DNA from: CBDAQV01 sp965199335
GTDB taxonomy: Bacteria; Pseudomonadota; Alphaproteobacteria; CALMVH01
Length of the DNA stretch: 64,000 nt
Direction: 5' to 3'
Assembly: GCA_965199335.1 (NCBI GenBank)
Contig: CBDAQZ010000002.1
Span: 1 to 64,000 of the forward strand
Within the stretch, counting starts at the first letter, position 1, and each line of letters starts with the position of its first letter. Positions 16,589-26,700 of this stretch are shown piece by piece. The position numbers and the translations under genes were made by a program. The notes beneath the pieces are model-generated. The model saw only the letters and a program-made list of their open reading frames with translations. It did not search any database and was not told where the DNA came from.

Positions 16589-17086
16589 ATGTTCGATAAA
16601 TCGCCTGAGATACCGGATAGCCCGTTCGTGGGGCTGGTACGCCGTGAGCAGCGTCGCGTTTCTGCGGCGGCCTGGGCGCTGGCCGATGTCGGATTAACGG
16701 TCAAGGGCGTGGTCGAGGGCAGTCAATCGATTTATGACTCGGGCGATTACACCATGGCGGCTGCCAGCGGTCTATCGACCTTTGGTTCGATCATCGGTTT
16801 TGTTTTCGGCAAGCGCGCCGATGAGGTGACCATCCCTTGCTGGCTTGTTGCCGGCGGCACATGGGCGATGGCCGGTGCACATACCCACCAATACGGGCTT
16901 GCCGCACTTGGTGTCAGCTGCGTGATCGGACAATTCGGCGCGAACAACACGGACATCGCGAAATTTCTTCGCGAAGACAGGCCGACGCAGCGGTTGATCG
17001 AGACCCTGAAAAAAACCGATTTTCCTGAGATGGCCAATAAATACCTCCGGTCGCTGCTATTGCAACGATTTCGTTGGGCTTTCTAG
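16589..17086 (+). CDS. Uncharacterised membrane-associated protein
   Basis: 165 aa, not recognised. Three or four moderately hydrophobic helices (about residues 25-45, 50-75, 80-100, 105-120), including YTMAAASGLSTFGSIIGFVF and PCWLVAGGTWAMAGAHTHQY, then a basic C-terminal tail. No signal peptide. It is divergent from the antiporter gene and stands alone. A promoter with -34/-12 geometry points to leaderless translation. Confidence 0.7.
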   Translation: MFDKSPEIPDSPFVGLVRREQRRVSAAAWALADVGLTVKGVVEGSQSIYDSGDYTMAAASGLSTFGSIIGFVFGKRADEVTIPCWLVAGGTWAMAGAHTHQYGLAALGVSCVIGQFGANNTDIAKFLREDRPTQRLIETLKKTDFPEMANKYLRSLLLQRFRWAF

Positions 17087-17329
17087 CCGGCAATAAAATC
17101 GTTGGACTGAAACCGTCTTCCGAAACATTTGCTGAAACCTCGCCCCGCCCGACATTAAATGGCGGTCTAACAGTTGTTTCTCTTAAATAAGCCCTCAGTA
17201 CTGTATTCATTCGGAAGTTTCTAAAACATTGAATATATTGCTTCTTGGCAAGAAACTTGTTACCATCATCATCAGATTCGGAGAGTCAATCAGATTTGCA
17301 GGCTAAATCCTTGACAAGGGGAGAGTAAT
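17087..17329. other. AT-rich upstream region of the 17330 orphan
   Basis: No gene is evident. The region holds TTGAAT (17229-17234), a 6-bp inverted repeat TTCTTG-G-CAAGAA (17242-17254) that could be an operator, and the Shine-Dalgarno of the next gene. No terminator was seen for the 16589 gene. Confidence 0.4.
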
Positions 17330-17785
17330 TTGAGCGAAGCTACACAAACGGAACATACAGAATTGTCAATCTCGCAATTTCCAGAAATCAAAGGATGGGT
17401 GGAAGATCGTAATGCTCAGGCGGCCACAAAGCTTATGGCTGACGACAGCATTCGACCAGGACTGACCAAAATTCGTAAGACCTTAGGTCAGCTCGACGAA
17501 GCCAATCAGAACACCATAATTTCTGTGCTTGCGGGGGCTGGTGAGCAGACGCCTGCACGGTCGCTTATAAGAGATCATTTGCTCCGCGATCCCGACGTTA
17601 ATGAAACGGGACGGGCGATAGCGGAGGCTATAGGATATATGTCCGAGGAGGACGGTTTGAGGACAGTCAAGCAATTGATTGGTCCTGTGAATTCTCCAAA
17701 GATTACAAGTGAGCCTTCCGTCAATGAGGCGCAGGTTGGTGAGTCTTCAGTAGCAAGAACAAAATCCCCTTCGTTCCGGAACTAA
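17330..17785 (+). CDS. AT-richer orphan, soluble, function unknown
   Basis: 151 aa starting at TTG with a strong GGGGAGAG Shine-Dalgarno 4 nt upstream. It is hydrophilic and mainly helical, without membrane segments: residues ~20-115 read like two helical hairpins (LMADDSIRPGLTKIRKTLGQ, GRAIAEAIGYMSEEDGLRTV) and the last 35 residues are Ser/Pro-rich and likely disordered. Base composition in the gene and its 243-bp upstream region is visibly AT-richer than the surroundings, a hint of acquired DNA. Its stop overlaps the purF stop by a few bases in convergent orientation. Confidence 0.7.
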   Translation: MSEATQTEHTELSISQFPEIKGWVEDRNAQAATKLMADDSIRPGLTKIRKTLGQLDEANQNTIISVLAGAGEQTPARSLIRDHLLRDPDVNETGRAIAEAIGYMSEEDGLRTVKQLIGPVNSPKITSEPSVNEAQVGESSVARTKSPSFRN

Positions 17786-19254
17786 ATCTTCACAGCCCGC
17801 CCTTCGCGCAGCAGCGTTAGCTGCGGCTGTGCGGCCATCGTCTGGTCGGTCAGGCGGATCGGATATTCGCCGGTAAAGCAGGCGTCGCAGAATTGCGGGA
17901 TCTGCGGATCGCGTTTCGTCTCCCCCATGGCGCGGTACAGGCCGTCGATCGAGATGAACGCCAGGCTGTCGACGCCGATCACCTTCGCCATCTCCTCGAC
18001 CGTGTGCTTGTGCGCCAGCAGCTTGTCGTTCTCCGGCGTGTCGACGCCGTAGAAGCAGGCATGCGTGGTCGGCGGGCTGGAGATGCGCATGTGCACCTCC
18101 TTCGCGCCGGCGCTGCGGACCAGGTCGACGATCTTGCGGCTGGTGGTGCCGCGCACGATCGAATCGTCCACCAGGATGACGCGCTTGCCCTCGATCACGG
18201 CGCGGTTCGGGTTGTGCTTCATCTTCACGCCCAGATTGCGGATGTGCTCGGTCGGCTGGATGAAGGTGCGGCCGATATAGTGGCTGCGGATGATGCCCAG
18301 TTCGAACGGGATACCGCTCTGCGCGGCGTAGCCCAGCCCTGCCGGAACGCCGCTGTCGGGCACGGGTACGATCACGTCCGCCTCGACCCCGGATTCGACC
18401 GCCAGTTCGTGGCCGATACGCTTGCGCGCGTCGTAGACCGAGCGGCCTTCCAGGATGCTATCAGGGCGGGAGAAGTAGATGTATTCGAAAACGCAGAACT
18501 TGCGCGGCGCCTTGACGAAGGGCTTGAACGAGGTGACGCCGCTACGGTCGATCACCACCATCTCGCCCGGCTCGATATCGCGCACGAACTCGCCGCCGAT
18601 GATCTCGAAGGCACAGGTTTCGGAGGACAGCACGTAGGCGCCTTCGATTTTTCCAAGCGAAAGGGGGCGGATACCGTTGGGATCGCGGATGCCGAACACC
18701 ATGTCGCTGGCGAGGCCGACGAGCGAATAGGCGCCCTCCACCTGGCGCAGCGCCTCGACGATGCGGTCGGGCAGGGTGGTGCTGCGCGCGGTCGCCATCA
18801 GGTGGAAGATCACCTCGGTATCGGTAGTCGACTGGAACAACGAGCCTTGCTTCACCAGCTGTTCGCGCAGGGTGTAGGCGTTGGTCAAATTACCGTTATG
18901 GCCTATGGCGAAGCCGCCGAAGACGAAGTCGGCGAATAGCGGCTGCACGTTGCGCAGGGTGGTGTCGCCGGTCGTGGCATAGCGGTTGTGCCCGATGGCG
19001 GCATGGCCCTGCAGATGCTGCATCAGATCGGGAGACGAGAAATTCTGTCCGACATGCCCCAGGCCGCGATGGGCGTGGAATTCCCTGCCGTCGAAGGCGA
19101 CGATGCCGGTTGCTTCCTGCCCGCGATGCTGCAGCGCATGCAGACCCAGCGCCGCGACGGCGGCGGCCCCCGGATGACCGTAGACGGCGAAGATGCCGCA
19201 CTCCTCGTGCAGCTTGTCGTCGTCGAACGGGTTGGTCGTGAAGTCCGTCGTCAT
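17782..19254 (-). CDS. purF: Amidophosphoribosyltransferase
   Basis: 490 aa from the ATG at 19254 (a GTG one codon upstream is also possible). After a short propeptide, the N-terminal nucleophile Cys appears in HEECGIFAVYGHPGAAAVAA. The glutaminase domain includes ALQHRGQEATGI and IGHNRYATTG. The PRPP loop is VILVDDSIVRGTTSRKIVDL. PurF makes phosphoribosylamine from PRPP and glutamine, the committed step of purine synthesis. The propeptide and absence of extra Cys suggest a B. subtilis-like class, but the FeS ligand pattern was not checked. It overlaps cvpA (TGATG), the conserved cvpA-purF pair. Confidence 0.96.
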   Translation of the reverse strand: MTTDFTTNPFDDDKLHEECGIFAVYGHPGAAAVAALGLHALQHRGQEATGIVAFDGREFHAHRGLGHVGQNFSSPDLMQHLQGHAAIGHNRYATTGDTTLRNVQPLFADFVFGGFAIGHNGNLTNAYTLREQLVKQGSLFQSTTDTEVIFHLMATARSTTLPDRIVEALRQVEGAYSLVGLASDMVFGIRDPNGIRPLSLGKIEGAYVLSSETCAFEIIGGEFVRDIEPGEMVVIDRSGVTSFKPFVKAPRKFCVFEYIYFSRPDSILEGRSVYDARKRIGHELAVESGVEADVIVPVPDSGVPAGLGYAAQSGIPFELGIIRSHYIGRTFIQPTEHIRNLGVKMKHNPNRAVIEGKRVILVDDSIVRGTTSRKIVDLVRSAGAKEVHMRISSPPTTHACFYGVDTPENDKLLAHKHTVEEMAKVIGVDSLAFISIDGLYRAMGETKRDPQIPQFCDACFTGEYPIRLTDQTMAAQPQLTLLREGRAVKI

Positions 19255-19960
19255 CACTTCGTTTCGTTTCCATCTTTCTGGATCAGCTTGTCGAGGCTGC
19301 CGCGATCACTTTTGTCATAACCCGCATCGGACGGTTTTTCAGCAGGTTTTTCAGCAGGTTTTTCAGGGGGCGCGGGCGCTATTACAGCATCCTTGGCGTC
19401 CTTGACCGTGTCGGTTGCCTTGTCGATGTCGTCGCGTGCCTCGGCCTTCGCCTTCTTGTCCTTGTCTTCGCTGGGCTTGATCTCGGATTGGACGCTTTCG
19501 GGCAGCATCGCAACCAGCTTGCCCGAGGCTTTGGCGATCAGCGGTGTCGATCTTGCCTCGGTCACGGCGTCGGGCAGGTGTTCGGGGTAGGCCCATTGCA
19601 GGCCGATATATAGGATGCATAGCACCAGTCCGGCACGCAAGACGCCGAAGCCCGCGCCCAATGTGCGATCGACCATGCCTAGGCCGGCCTTGTTCACGCT
19701 CTTCGCGATGCGGTGGCTGATCACGGACAATACCACAAGCGTGACGATGCCCAGCAGGGCGCCAGCCGCGATGTCGGCGGTGGTCTGGTCCTCGAACATG
19801 CCGCGGAAGACCGGACGTGCCACGGGCAGGCCGTAGACCACGGCGGCAACCGCGCCAACGAAGGCGATGATGGTCAGCACCTCGCGCGTGAAGCCGCGCA
19901 ATACCGCCAGCAGGATCGAAAGGCCCATCATCACGGCTACGACGAAATCGACAGTGCTCA

Positions 19961-19961
<1 letters not shown>
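19254..19961 (-). CDS. cvpA: CvpA family membrane protein
   Basis: 235 aa; the start at 19961 (MSTVDFVVAVMMGLSILLAV) shares one base with the radA stop. Four membrane helices in residues ~1-135, with the CvpA segments LAVLRGFTREVLTIIAFVGA and MVDRTLGAGFGVLRAGLVLC. The C-terminal ~90 residues are cytoplasmic, Lys/Glu/Asp-rich, and contain an EKPAEKPAEKP tandem repeat encoded by a short DNA repeat (about 19335-19365). CvpA is named for colicin V production; its role in purF operons is not defined. Confidence 0.92.
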
Positions 19962-21363
<1,402 letters not shown>

Positions 21364-21364
<1 letters not shown>

Positions 21365-22140
21365 TACCCCGCGCGGACCTGCATCTTGATCGGGCCTTCG
21401 GCGCGGCCGTGGATGAACTGGTCGACATAGGGGTTGCCGGACTGGTCGATGTCGGCGGTCGGGCCGGTCCAGATCAGCTTGCCGTTGTACAGCATGCCGA
21501 TGCGGTCGGAGATCTTTCGCGCGCTGACCATGTCGTGGGTGATCGAAACGGCCGTCGCGCCAAGGTCCTTCACGCATTTCACGATCAAATGGTTGATGAC
21601 GTCGGCCATGATCGGGTCGAGGCCGGTGGTCGGCTCGTCGAAGAACAGGATTTCCGGTTCGGTGGCGATGGCGCGGGCAAGCGCGACGCGCTTCTGCATG
21701 CCTCCCGACAGCTCCGCAGGGAACAACGCGCCGACCACGGCTGGGTCCAGGCCCACGGCGGCCAGCTTGTCGGCGGCGATCCGGCGCGCGGCTTCCTGCG
21801 ATTTGCCATGGCCCTGGATCAGGCCGAAGGCGACGTTGTCCGTGACGCTGAGGCTGTCGAACAGAGCCGAGCCCTGGAACAGCATGCCGAACTTGGCGCG
21901 GATGGTGCGCAACTCGGACGCGCTGGCCTTGACCAGTTCCTTGCCGTCGACCTTGATCGAGCCGCTGTCGGGCTTCAACAGGCCCAGGATGCATTTCAGC
22001 ATTACCGACTTGCCGGTGCCCGAGCCGCCGATGATGACGACCGATTCACCCTTCGCGACATCCAGGTCGATGCCGTCCAGCACCATCTTGGCGCCGAAAG
22101 CCTTGATAACGCCGCGCAACTGGAGTTTCAGATCCGTCAT
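21364..22140 (-). CDS. mlaF: Phospholipid-transport ABC ATPase (MlaF-like)
   Basis: 258 aa. Walker A IIGGSGTGKSVMLKCILGLL, MlaF-type Q-loop FGMLFQGSALFDSLSVTDNV, signature ELSGGMQKRVALARAIATEP and Walker B ILFFDEPTTGLDPIM, with switch His in SITHDM. MlaF energises the MlaE permease that moves phospholipids between inner and outer membranes. Overlaps mlaE by 4 nt. The substrate-binding MlaD and periplasmic MlaC genes are not adjacent here. Confidence 0.93.
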
Positions 22141-22910
22141 TTGGCGAACAGAATCTGGGTCATGAAATAGTTCGACAGCAGGATCAGGATCGAGGCGCTG
22201 ACCACGGCGTTGGTGGTCGCCGCGCCGACGCCCTGCGCGCCGCGTTGCGAGTTGAAGCCGTTGTAGCAGCCCAGAACGGCGATGATCAGGCCGAATACGC
22301 CAGCTTTCAGCAGGCCCGACAGCACGTCGTGAGGCTCAAGCAGCCGGAGCGTGTCGCGCAGATAGAGGGTCTTGTTGAAGCCCAGGACCATTACGGAAAT
22401 CAGGTAGCCGCCCATGACGCCGATCAGGTCGGCGATCACGACCAGCAGGGGCATGCTGATAACGCCTGCCAGCACACGCGGCACGATCAGGTATTTGTAG
22501 GGATTGGTGGACAGCGTGCCCAGGGCGTCGATCTGTTCCGTCACGCGCATCGTGCCGATCTCTGCGGCGATGGCGGCGCCGACGCGACCGGCGACCATCA
22601 GCCCGGCCAGCACAGGCCCAAGCTCGCGCGTGATCGACAGCACCACGACGGCGGCGATGGCGCTTTCGGCCTGGAAACGGGAAAAGCCGGTATAGGATTG
22701 CAGCGCCAGCACCATCCCGGTGAACAGGGCGGTCATGCCGACGACGGGCAGGGAATTGAAGCCGATTTCCCGCAGCTGATGCATGAAAGCGTCGAAGTAG
22801 AAGGGGGGCCGGAAGATATGGCTGATCGACTGGGCGAAAAAGATCGTCAGTCGCCCGGCGAGGGCGAACAGATCGAGCGTGGTTTTGCCGACGGCACTAA
22901 CGGGATTCAC
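22137..22910 (-). CDS. mlaE: Phospholipid-transport ABC permease (MlaE-like)
   Basis: 257 aa with five membrane helices. The MlaE/YrbE pattern is clear: IGFNSLPVVGMTALFTGMVL, RELGPVLAGLMVAGRVGAAI, AAEIGTMRVTEQIDAL and a C-terminal GFNSQRGAQGVGAATTNAVV. The start at 22910 is 23 nt downstream of the alr stop. It forms the inner-membrane channel of a Mla-type lipid transporter with the downstream ATPase. Confidence 0.94.
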   Translation of the reverse strand: MNPVSAVGKTTLDLFALAGRLTIFFAQSISHIFRPPFYFDAFMHQLREIGFNSLPVVGMTALFTGMVLALQSYTGFSRFQAESAIAAVVVLSITRELGPVLAGLMVAGRVGAAIAAEIGTMRVTEQIDALGTLSTNPYKYLIVPRVLAGVISMPLLVVIADLIGVMGGYLISVMVLGFNKTLYLRDTLRLLEPHDVLSGLLKAGVFGLIIAVLGCYNGFNSQRGAQGVGAATTNAVVSASILILLSNYFMTQILFAK

Positions 22911-22933
22911 GGGCTATGCGACCTTCGAATGGC

Positions 22934-24055
22934 TTATACGCCGTTGACATACACGCGTCCGGCCCGTCTGCCCAGCCCCGTCAGCACCTCGTAGCCGATT
23001 GTCCCGGCGTCGGCGGCGACATCGTCGATGGGGCGATTGGGGCCGATGATCTCGACGAAGGAGCCCGGTTCGACCGCGCCGGGCGCAAGGGCGGTGATGT
23101 CGATGGTGATAAGGTCCATCGACACCCGACCGGCGATGGGCACCAGCTGTCCGCCTGCGAACACCTGCCCCAGATTGCCAAGGGCGCGGATGACGCCGTC
23201 GGCATAGCCGATCGACAGCGTGGCGATGCGGGAAGGTTTGTCTATCATATAGGCCCCGCCATAACCCACGCTTTCACCCGGCTGGACCTCGTTGATCTGC
23301 AGGATGCGAGCCTCCAGCGTGACCACAGGATGCATCGGGTTAGGCTGTCCCGGCGTCGGGTTGATGCCATACAAAGCTGCGCCAGGCCGCACCTGGTCGA
23401 AATGGAAATCGCGCCCCAGGAAGATACCGGGTGAATTGGCGAGGCTGGTTCTGGCGACCGGGATCGATTGCACAGCTGCCAGGAAACGCTTCCGCTGCCG
23501 CTGGTTCATCGGGCTGGCATGATCCTCGGCCACCGCGAGGTGGCTCATCAGCAGGTCGACATGAACGCCGGACAGCAGAGCGGGGGTTTCATGGAGGGCC
23601 ATAACGTCCGCCTCGCCGATGCCCAGCCGGTGCAAGCCCGTATCGACATGCAGCGTAATGGGCAGCTCTTTCGCCTTGCCCTTGGGGAAAGGGATGCTGG
23701 CGGTCCATTTGCCATACGATCCGGATAGCCGCGCCAGATCGTGCCGGCTGTTCACGACCGGCACCAGATGGGCCGCGAAAGCCGCCGTTTCATCCGGTGC
23801 GGGAATGCCGTTCAGAATATAGATCGTAGCCGCCGGAAGCTCGTCCCGAAGGGTAAGGCCTTCCTGGACATAGGCAACGTAGAACGACCGGCAGCCGGCG
23901 TGATACAGCGCCGCCCCCACTTCCGGCAGTCCCAGGCCATAGGCATCCGCCTTGACCACCGCCGCGCACTCGGCGGGCGCGACCTTGTCACGCAACAGGC
24001 GCCAGTTCGCGGTGATCGCGCCGAGGTCGATGGTGAGGCCGATGTTCGAGGTCAT
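22934..24055 (-). CDS. alr: Alanine racemase
   Basis: 373 aa. The PLP lysine is in AAVVKADAYGLGLPEVGAAL, and the catalytic Tyr region is SVGYGGAYMIDKPSRIATLSI. The C-terminal beta domain contains RVSMDLITIDIT. Alr converts L- to D-alanine for peptidoglycan. A GGGAGAGG sequence from the adjacent palindromic repeat lies upstream and may double as its Shine-Dalgarno. Located between dnaB and mlaE. Confidence 0.95.
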   Translation of the reverse strand: MTSNIGLTIDLGAITANWRLLRDKVAPAECAAVVKADAYGLGLPEVGAALYHAGCRSFYVAYVQEGLTLRDELPAATIYILNGIPAPDETAAFAAHLVPVVNSRHDLARLSGSYGKWTASIPFPKGKAKELPITLHVDTGLHRLGIGEADVMALHETPALLSGVHVDLLMSHLAVAEDHASPMNQRQRKRFLAAVQSIPVARTSLANSPGIFLGRDFHFDQVRPGAALYGINPTPGQPNPMHPVVTLEARILQINEVQPGESVGYGGAYMIDKPSRIATLSIGYADGVIRALGNLGQVFAGGQLVPIAGRVSMDLITIDITALAPGAVEPGSFVEIIGPNRPIDDVAADAGTIGYEVLTGLGRRAGRVYVNGV

Positions 24056-24064
24056 GAATGAATA

Positions 24065-24190
24065 AACCTCTCCCGGCGGGAGAGGTCGGCGATCCCTTTG
24101 GGATCGACGGGTGAGGGGCTATTGCCGAAGGAAAAGCCCCTCACCCGCCCGTCCGTACCGGCCGGTCGACCTCTCCCACAGGGAGAGGTT
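24065..24190. repeat. Composite palindromic repeat element between alr and dnaB
   Basis: Four stem-loops in 126 bp: ACCTCTCCC/GGGAGAGGT at 24066-24086, CGATCCC/GGGATCG at 24090-24106, a 12-bp stem GGGTGAGGGGCT/AGCCCCTCACCC at 24109-24146, and ACCTCTCCC/GGGAGAGGT again at 24169-24189. The ends AACCTCTCCC and GGGAGAGGTT are inverted repeats of each other, as in REP/MITE-type non-coding elements. Confidence 0.85.
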
Positions 24191-24209
24191 ATAACTGCGT
24201 TCACGGCCA

Positions 24210-25709
24210 TCAATCCTGATGATGCTGGTCCAGGTCGCTGAACCGGGTGAACTGTCCGTCGAATTGCAGCTTCACCGTACCGATGGGGCCGTGGCGCTGC
24301 TTGCCTATGATCACCTCGGCGATGTGACCGGCGGCCTCCAGGCGTTCCATGAAGTTCTGGTAGCGCTTGTTGTACTCCTCCTGGCTTTCCTCGGCGCGGC
24401 GCGAGGGTTCCTCGCGGCTGAGGTAATATTCCTCGCGGTAGATGAACATCACCACGTCGGCGTCCTGCTCGATACTGCCCGATTCACGCAAGTCGGATAG
24501 CTGGGGGCGCTTGTCCTCGCGCGATTCCACCGCGCGGCTTAGCTGAGACAGCGCCACGACCGGCACATCCAGTTCCTTGGCCAGCGCCTTCAGGCCCCGC
24601 GTGATCTCGGAGACTTCCAGCACGCGGCTTTCATTCGAGCGACCGCTATCGGCGCGCAGTAGCTGCAGGTAGTCGATCACGATCAGGCCCAGATTGTGCT
24701 TGCGCTTCAGACGCCGTGCACGCGTGCGCACTCCGGCTATGGTCAGGGCAGGTGTGTCGTCGATGTAGAGCGGCAGCTGGCTCAGGCGGTGGCTGGCCTC
24801 GATGAAAGTGTGGAAGTCGCGGTCCCGCACTTCGCCCTTGCGGATTTTTTCCGACGGCACGCTGGACACGTCGGCCAGGATACGCGTCGCCAGCTGCTCG
24901 GCCGACATTTCGAGCGAGAAGAAGCCGACGACCGCGCCGTCCTTGCCGTCGCTGTCCAGATAGGCTTCTGCGGCCTTGTACGCCATGTTGGTGACCAGTG
25001 CCGTCTTGCCCATCGACGGGCGCGCGGCGAGGATCAGGAGGTCGGAGCGGTGCAGCCCACCCAGCTTCTTGTTCAGGTCGATGAAGCCGGTGGTGACGCC
25101 GGTCAGATGCGTGTCGCGGCGGAACGCGGCCTCGGCGGTTTCGATCGCCTTGGTCAGAGATTCCCTGAACAGGACGAAGCCGCCCTTCAGCTGGCCATCC
25201 TGTCCCAGTTCGAACAGCTTGGATTCCGCGCGCTCGATCTGCTGGTTGGCGGGCACTTCCAAGTCGTGAGCGTGTGCGTCGTTGACCATGTCCTCGCCCA
25301 CCGTGATCAGCTGGCGGCGTACGAAATGGTCGTGGATGGCACGGCCGTAATCGCCGGCGTTGACGACTGTGACAACGTTGGCGGCCAGGTCGGCCAGGTA
25401 CGAGGCGCCGCCTAGATGCGCCAGGTCCTCGTCGCGTTCGAAATAGGCTTTCAGCGTGATCGGATTGGCGGCCTGTCCCCGTTCGTGCAGCTTGCACGCC
25501 GCTTCGAAAATGCGGCCATGGACGGGATTGAAAAAATGATCGGCCTTGAGAAATTCGGCGACGCTTTCGATCGCGCGATTGCTGACCAACAGCGCGCCCA
25601 GGAGTGCCTGCTCGGCCTCCTCGTTGCTCGGCGCCTGACGAAAGCCGAGCTTCGCCTGGTCGTTCTCGATTGCGTAAAGCGGGGGGCGTAGCGAGCTGTC
25701 GTGGACCAT
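24210..25709 (-). CDS. dnaB: Replicative DNA helicase DnaB
   Basis: 499 aa. The N-terminal primase-interacting domain starts APSNEEAEQALLGALLVSN. The RecA-like helicase domain has Walker A ILAARPSMGKTALVTNMAYK, Walker B LGLIVIDYLQLLRAD, an arginine finger region and C-terminal DADVVMFIYREEYY ... IIGKQRHGPIGTVKLQF. The ring helicase unwinds DNA at the replication fork. GAGACA and TACAGA with 17-bp spacing end 7 nt before the ATG, so a leaderless start is possible but weaker than other examples. No intein. Confidence 0.96.
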   Translation of the reverse strand: MVHDSSLRPPLYAIENDQAKLGFRQAPSNEEAEQALLGALLVSNRAIESVAEFLKADHFFNPVHGRIFEAACKLHERGQAANPITLKAYFERDEDLAHLGGASYLADLAANVVTVVNAGDYGRAIHDHFVRRQLITVGEDMVNDAHAHDLEVPANQQIERAESKLFELGQDGQLKGGFVLFRESLTKAIETAEAAFRRDTHLTGVTTGFIDLNKKLGGLHRSDLLILAARPSMGKTALVTNMAYKAAEAYLDSDGKDGAVVGFFSLEMSAEQLATRILADVSSVPSEKIRKGEVRDRDFHTFIEASHRLSQLPLYIDDTPALTIAGVRTRARRLKRKHNLGLIVIDYLQLLRADSGRSNESRVLEVSEITRGLKALAKELDVPVVALSQLSRAVESREDKRPQLSDLRESGSIEQDADVVMFIYREEYYLSREEPSRRAEESQEEYNKRYQNFMERLEAAGHIAEVIIGKQRHGPIGTVKLQFDGQFTRFSDLDQHHQD

Positions 25710-25782
25710 GATATATCTGTAATCTCAATATGGGCGAATGTCTCCATGAATGAGTCAATCGCTCGATGATTCGGAGAATGAA

Positions 25783-26655
25783 ATGAAAGCCAAGGTTCGC
25801 GATACGGAGATCTATTTCGATGTCGAAGGCATGGGTCTCGTACGCGGCGAAACCGTCATGCACGAACGACCGGTGGCAATGATCATTCATGGCGGCCCCG
25901 GAATGGATCATACCGGATTCAAGCCGAGCCATTCCCCATTGGCTGAAGACATGCAGCTTGTATATTTCGATCACCGTGGACAGGGGCGGTCTGCCCGCGG
26001 CGATCCCACCCTTTATAATCTGGACGAGAATGTCGAAGATATGGAGGCTTTACGACAATATCTCGGCTTGGGGCCGATTGTCAGTATTGGAACAAGTTAT
26101 GGCGGCATGGTCGGTCTGGCTCATGCAGCCAGATATCCTGAAAGTGTCTCCAAATTGATCTTGGTCGCAACCGCGTCGCATAAGGGCTTCAACGATCGTG
26201 CGGCCGAGATAATCAAGGAACGCGCGACGCCCGCACAGCAGCAAGCTTGCGAAACCCTATGGTCAGGAGCGTTTCGGGATACGGACGAGCTTTGGGCTTA
26301 TTTCGATACCATGATGCCCATGTACTCGATCAAGCAGGCAGCTATGCCTGCCGCTCCGCCTGCACAAGGACCGCGTGGTCCGGCGATACTATCGCATGAA
26401 GCCATCAATCGTGCCTTTGCCCCTGACGGGTTTCTTCGCAGTTTCGATCTGCGTCCGGAATTAAGCAGGATCACTGCACCGACATTGATTTTGGCGGGAC
26501 GCCATGACTGGATTTGTGCGGTAGAATTCTCTGAGGAAATCAACCGCCTCATCCCGCAGTCGGAACTGCAAATCTTTGAAGATAGCAGCCATTCGCTTCG
26601 AACCGATCAGCCTGAACGGTTCATGCAGGCAATCAAGGAATTTGTCGCAAAATAG
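25783..26655 (+). CDS. Alpha/beta hydrolase, proline iminopeptidase-like
   Basis: 290 aa from ATG 25783, chosen because GGAG sits 8 nt upstream; an ATG at 25750 would add 11 residues. Alpha/beta hydrolase features: oxyanion motif HGGPGMDHTG, DHRGQGRS, nucleophile elbow IGTSYGGMVG (Ser), acid AGRHDWICAVEF (Asp) and catalytic His in DSSHSLRTDQ. This resembles peptidase S33 prolyl aminopeptidases, though substrate cannot be fixed. It is inserted on the opposite strand between rplI and dnaB, breaking a common synteny block, and ends at a very strong hairpin. Confidence 0.85.
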   Translation: MKAKVRDTEIYFDVEGMGLVRGETVMHERPVAMIIHGGPGMDHTGFKPSHSPLAEDMQLVYFDHRGQGRSARGDPTLYNLDENVEDMEALRQYLGLGPIVSIGTSYGGMVGLAHAARYPESVSKLILVATASHKGFNDRAAEIIKERATPAQQQACETLWSGAFRDTDELWAYFDTMMPMYSIKQAAMPAAPPAQGPRGPAILSHEAINRAFAPDGFLRSFDLRPELSRITAPTLILAGRHDWICAVEFSEEINRLIPQSELQIFEDSSHSLRTDQPERFMQAIKEFVAK

Positions 26656-26657
26656 CA

Positions 26658-26697
26658 GTAGTCTCACTCCAGGGATCATTCCCTGGAGTGAGACTAC
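26658..26697. terminator. Perfect 18-bp hairpin between convergent genes
   Basis: GTAGTCTCACTCCAGGGA (26658-26675) and its exact complement (26680-26697) flank a TCAT loop. It begins two bases after the hydrolase stop and ends 3 bp before rplI. Minus-strand reading is followed by TTTT, so it may terminate both genes, especially rplI. Confidence 0.75.
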
Positions 26698-26700
26698 CAG

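Noticed and set aside
17311..17316. TTGACA as promoter of the 17330 orphan
   Set aside because: It is only 19 bp before the start codon and adjoins the Shine-Dalgarno, leaving no room for a -10 box.
24646..25974. 442-aa minus-strand frame overlapping dnaB
   Set aside because: Arg/Pro-rich shadow in another frame of dnaB, with no motif support.
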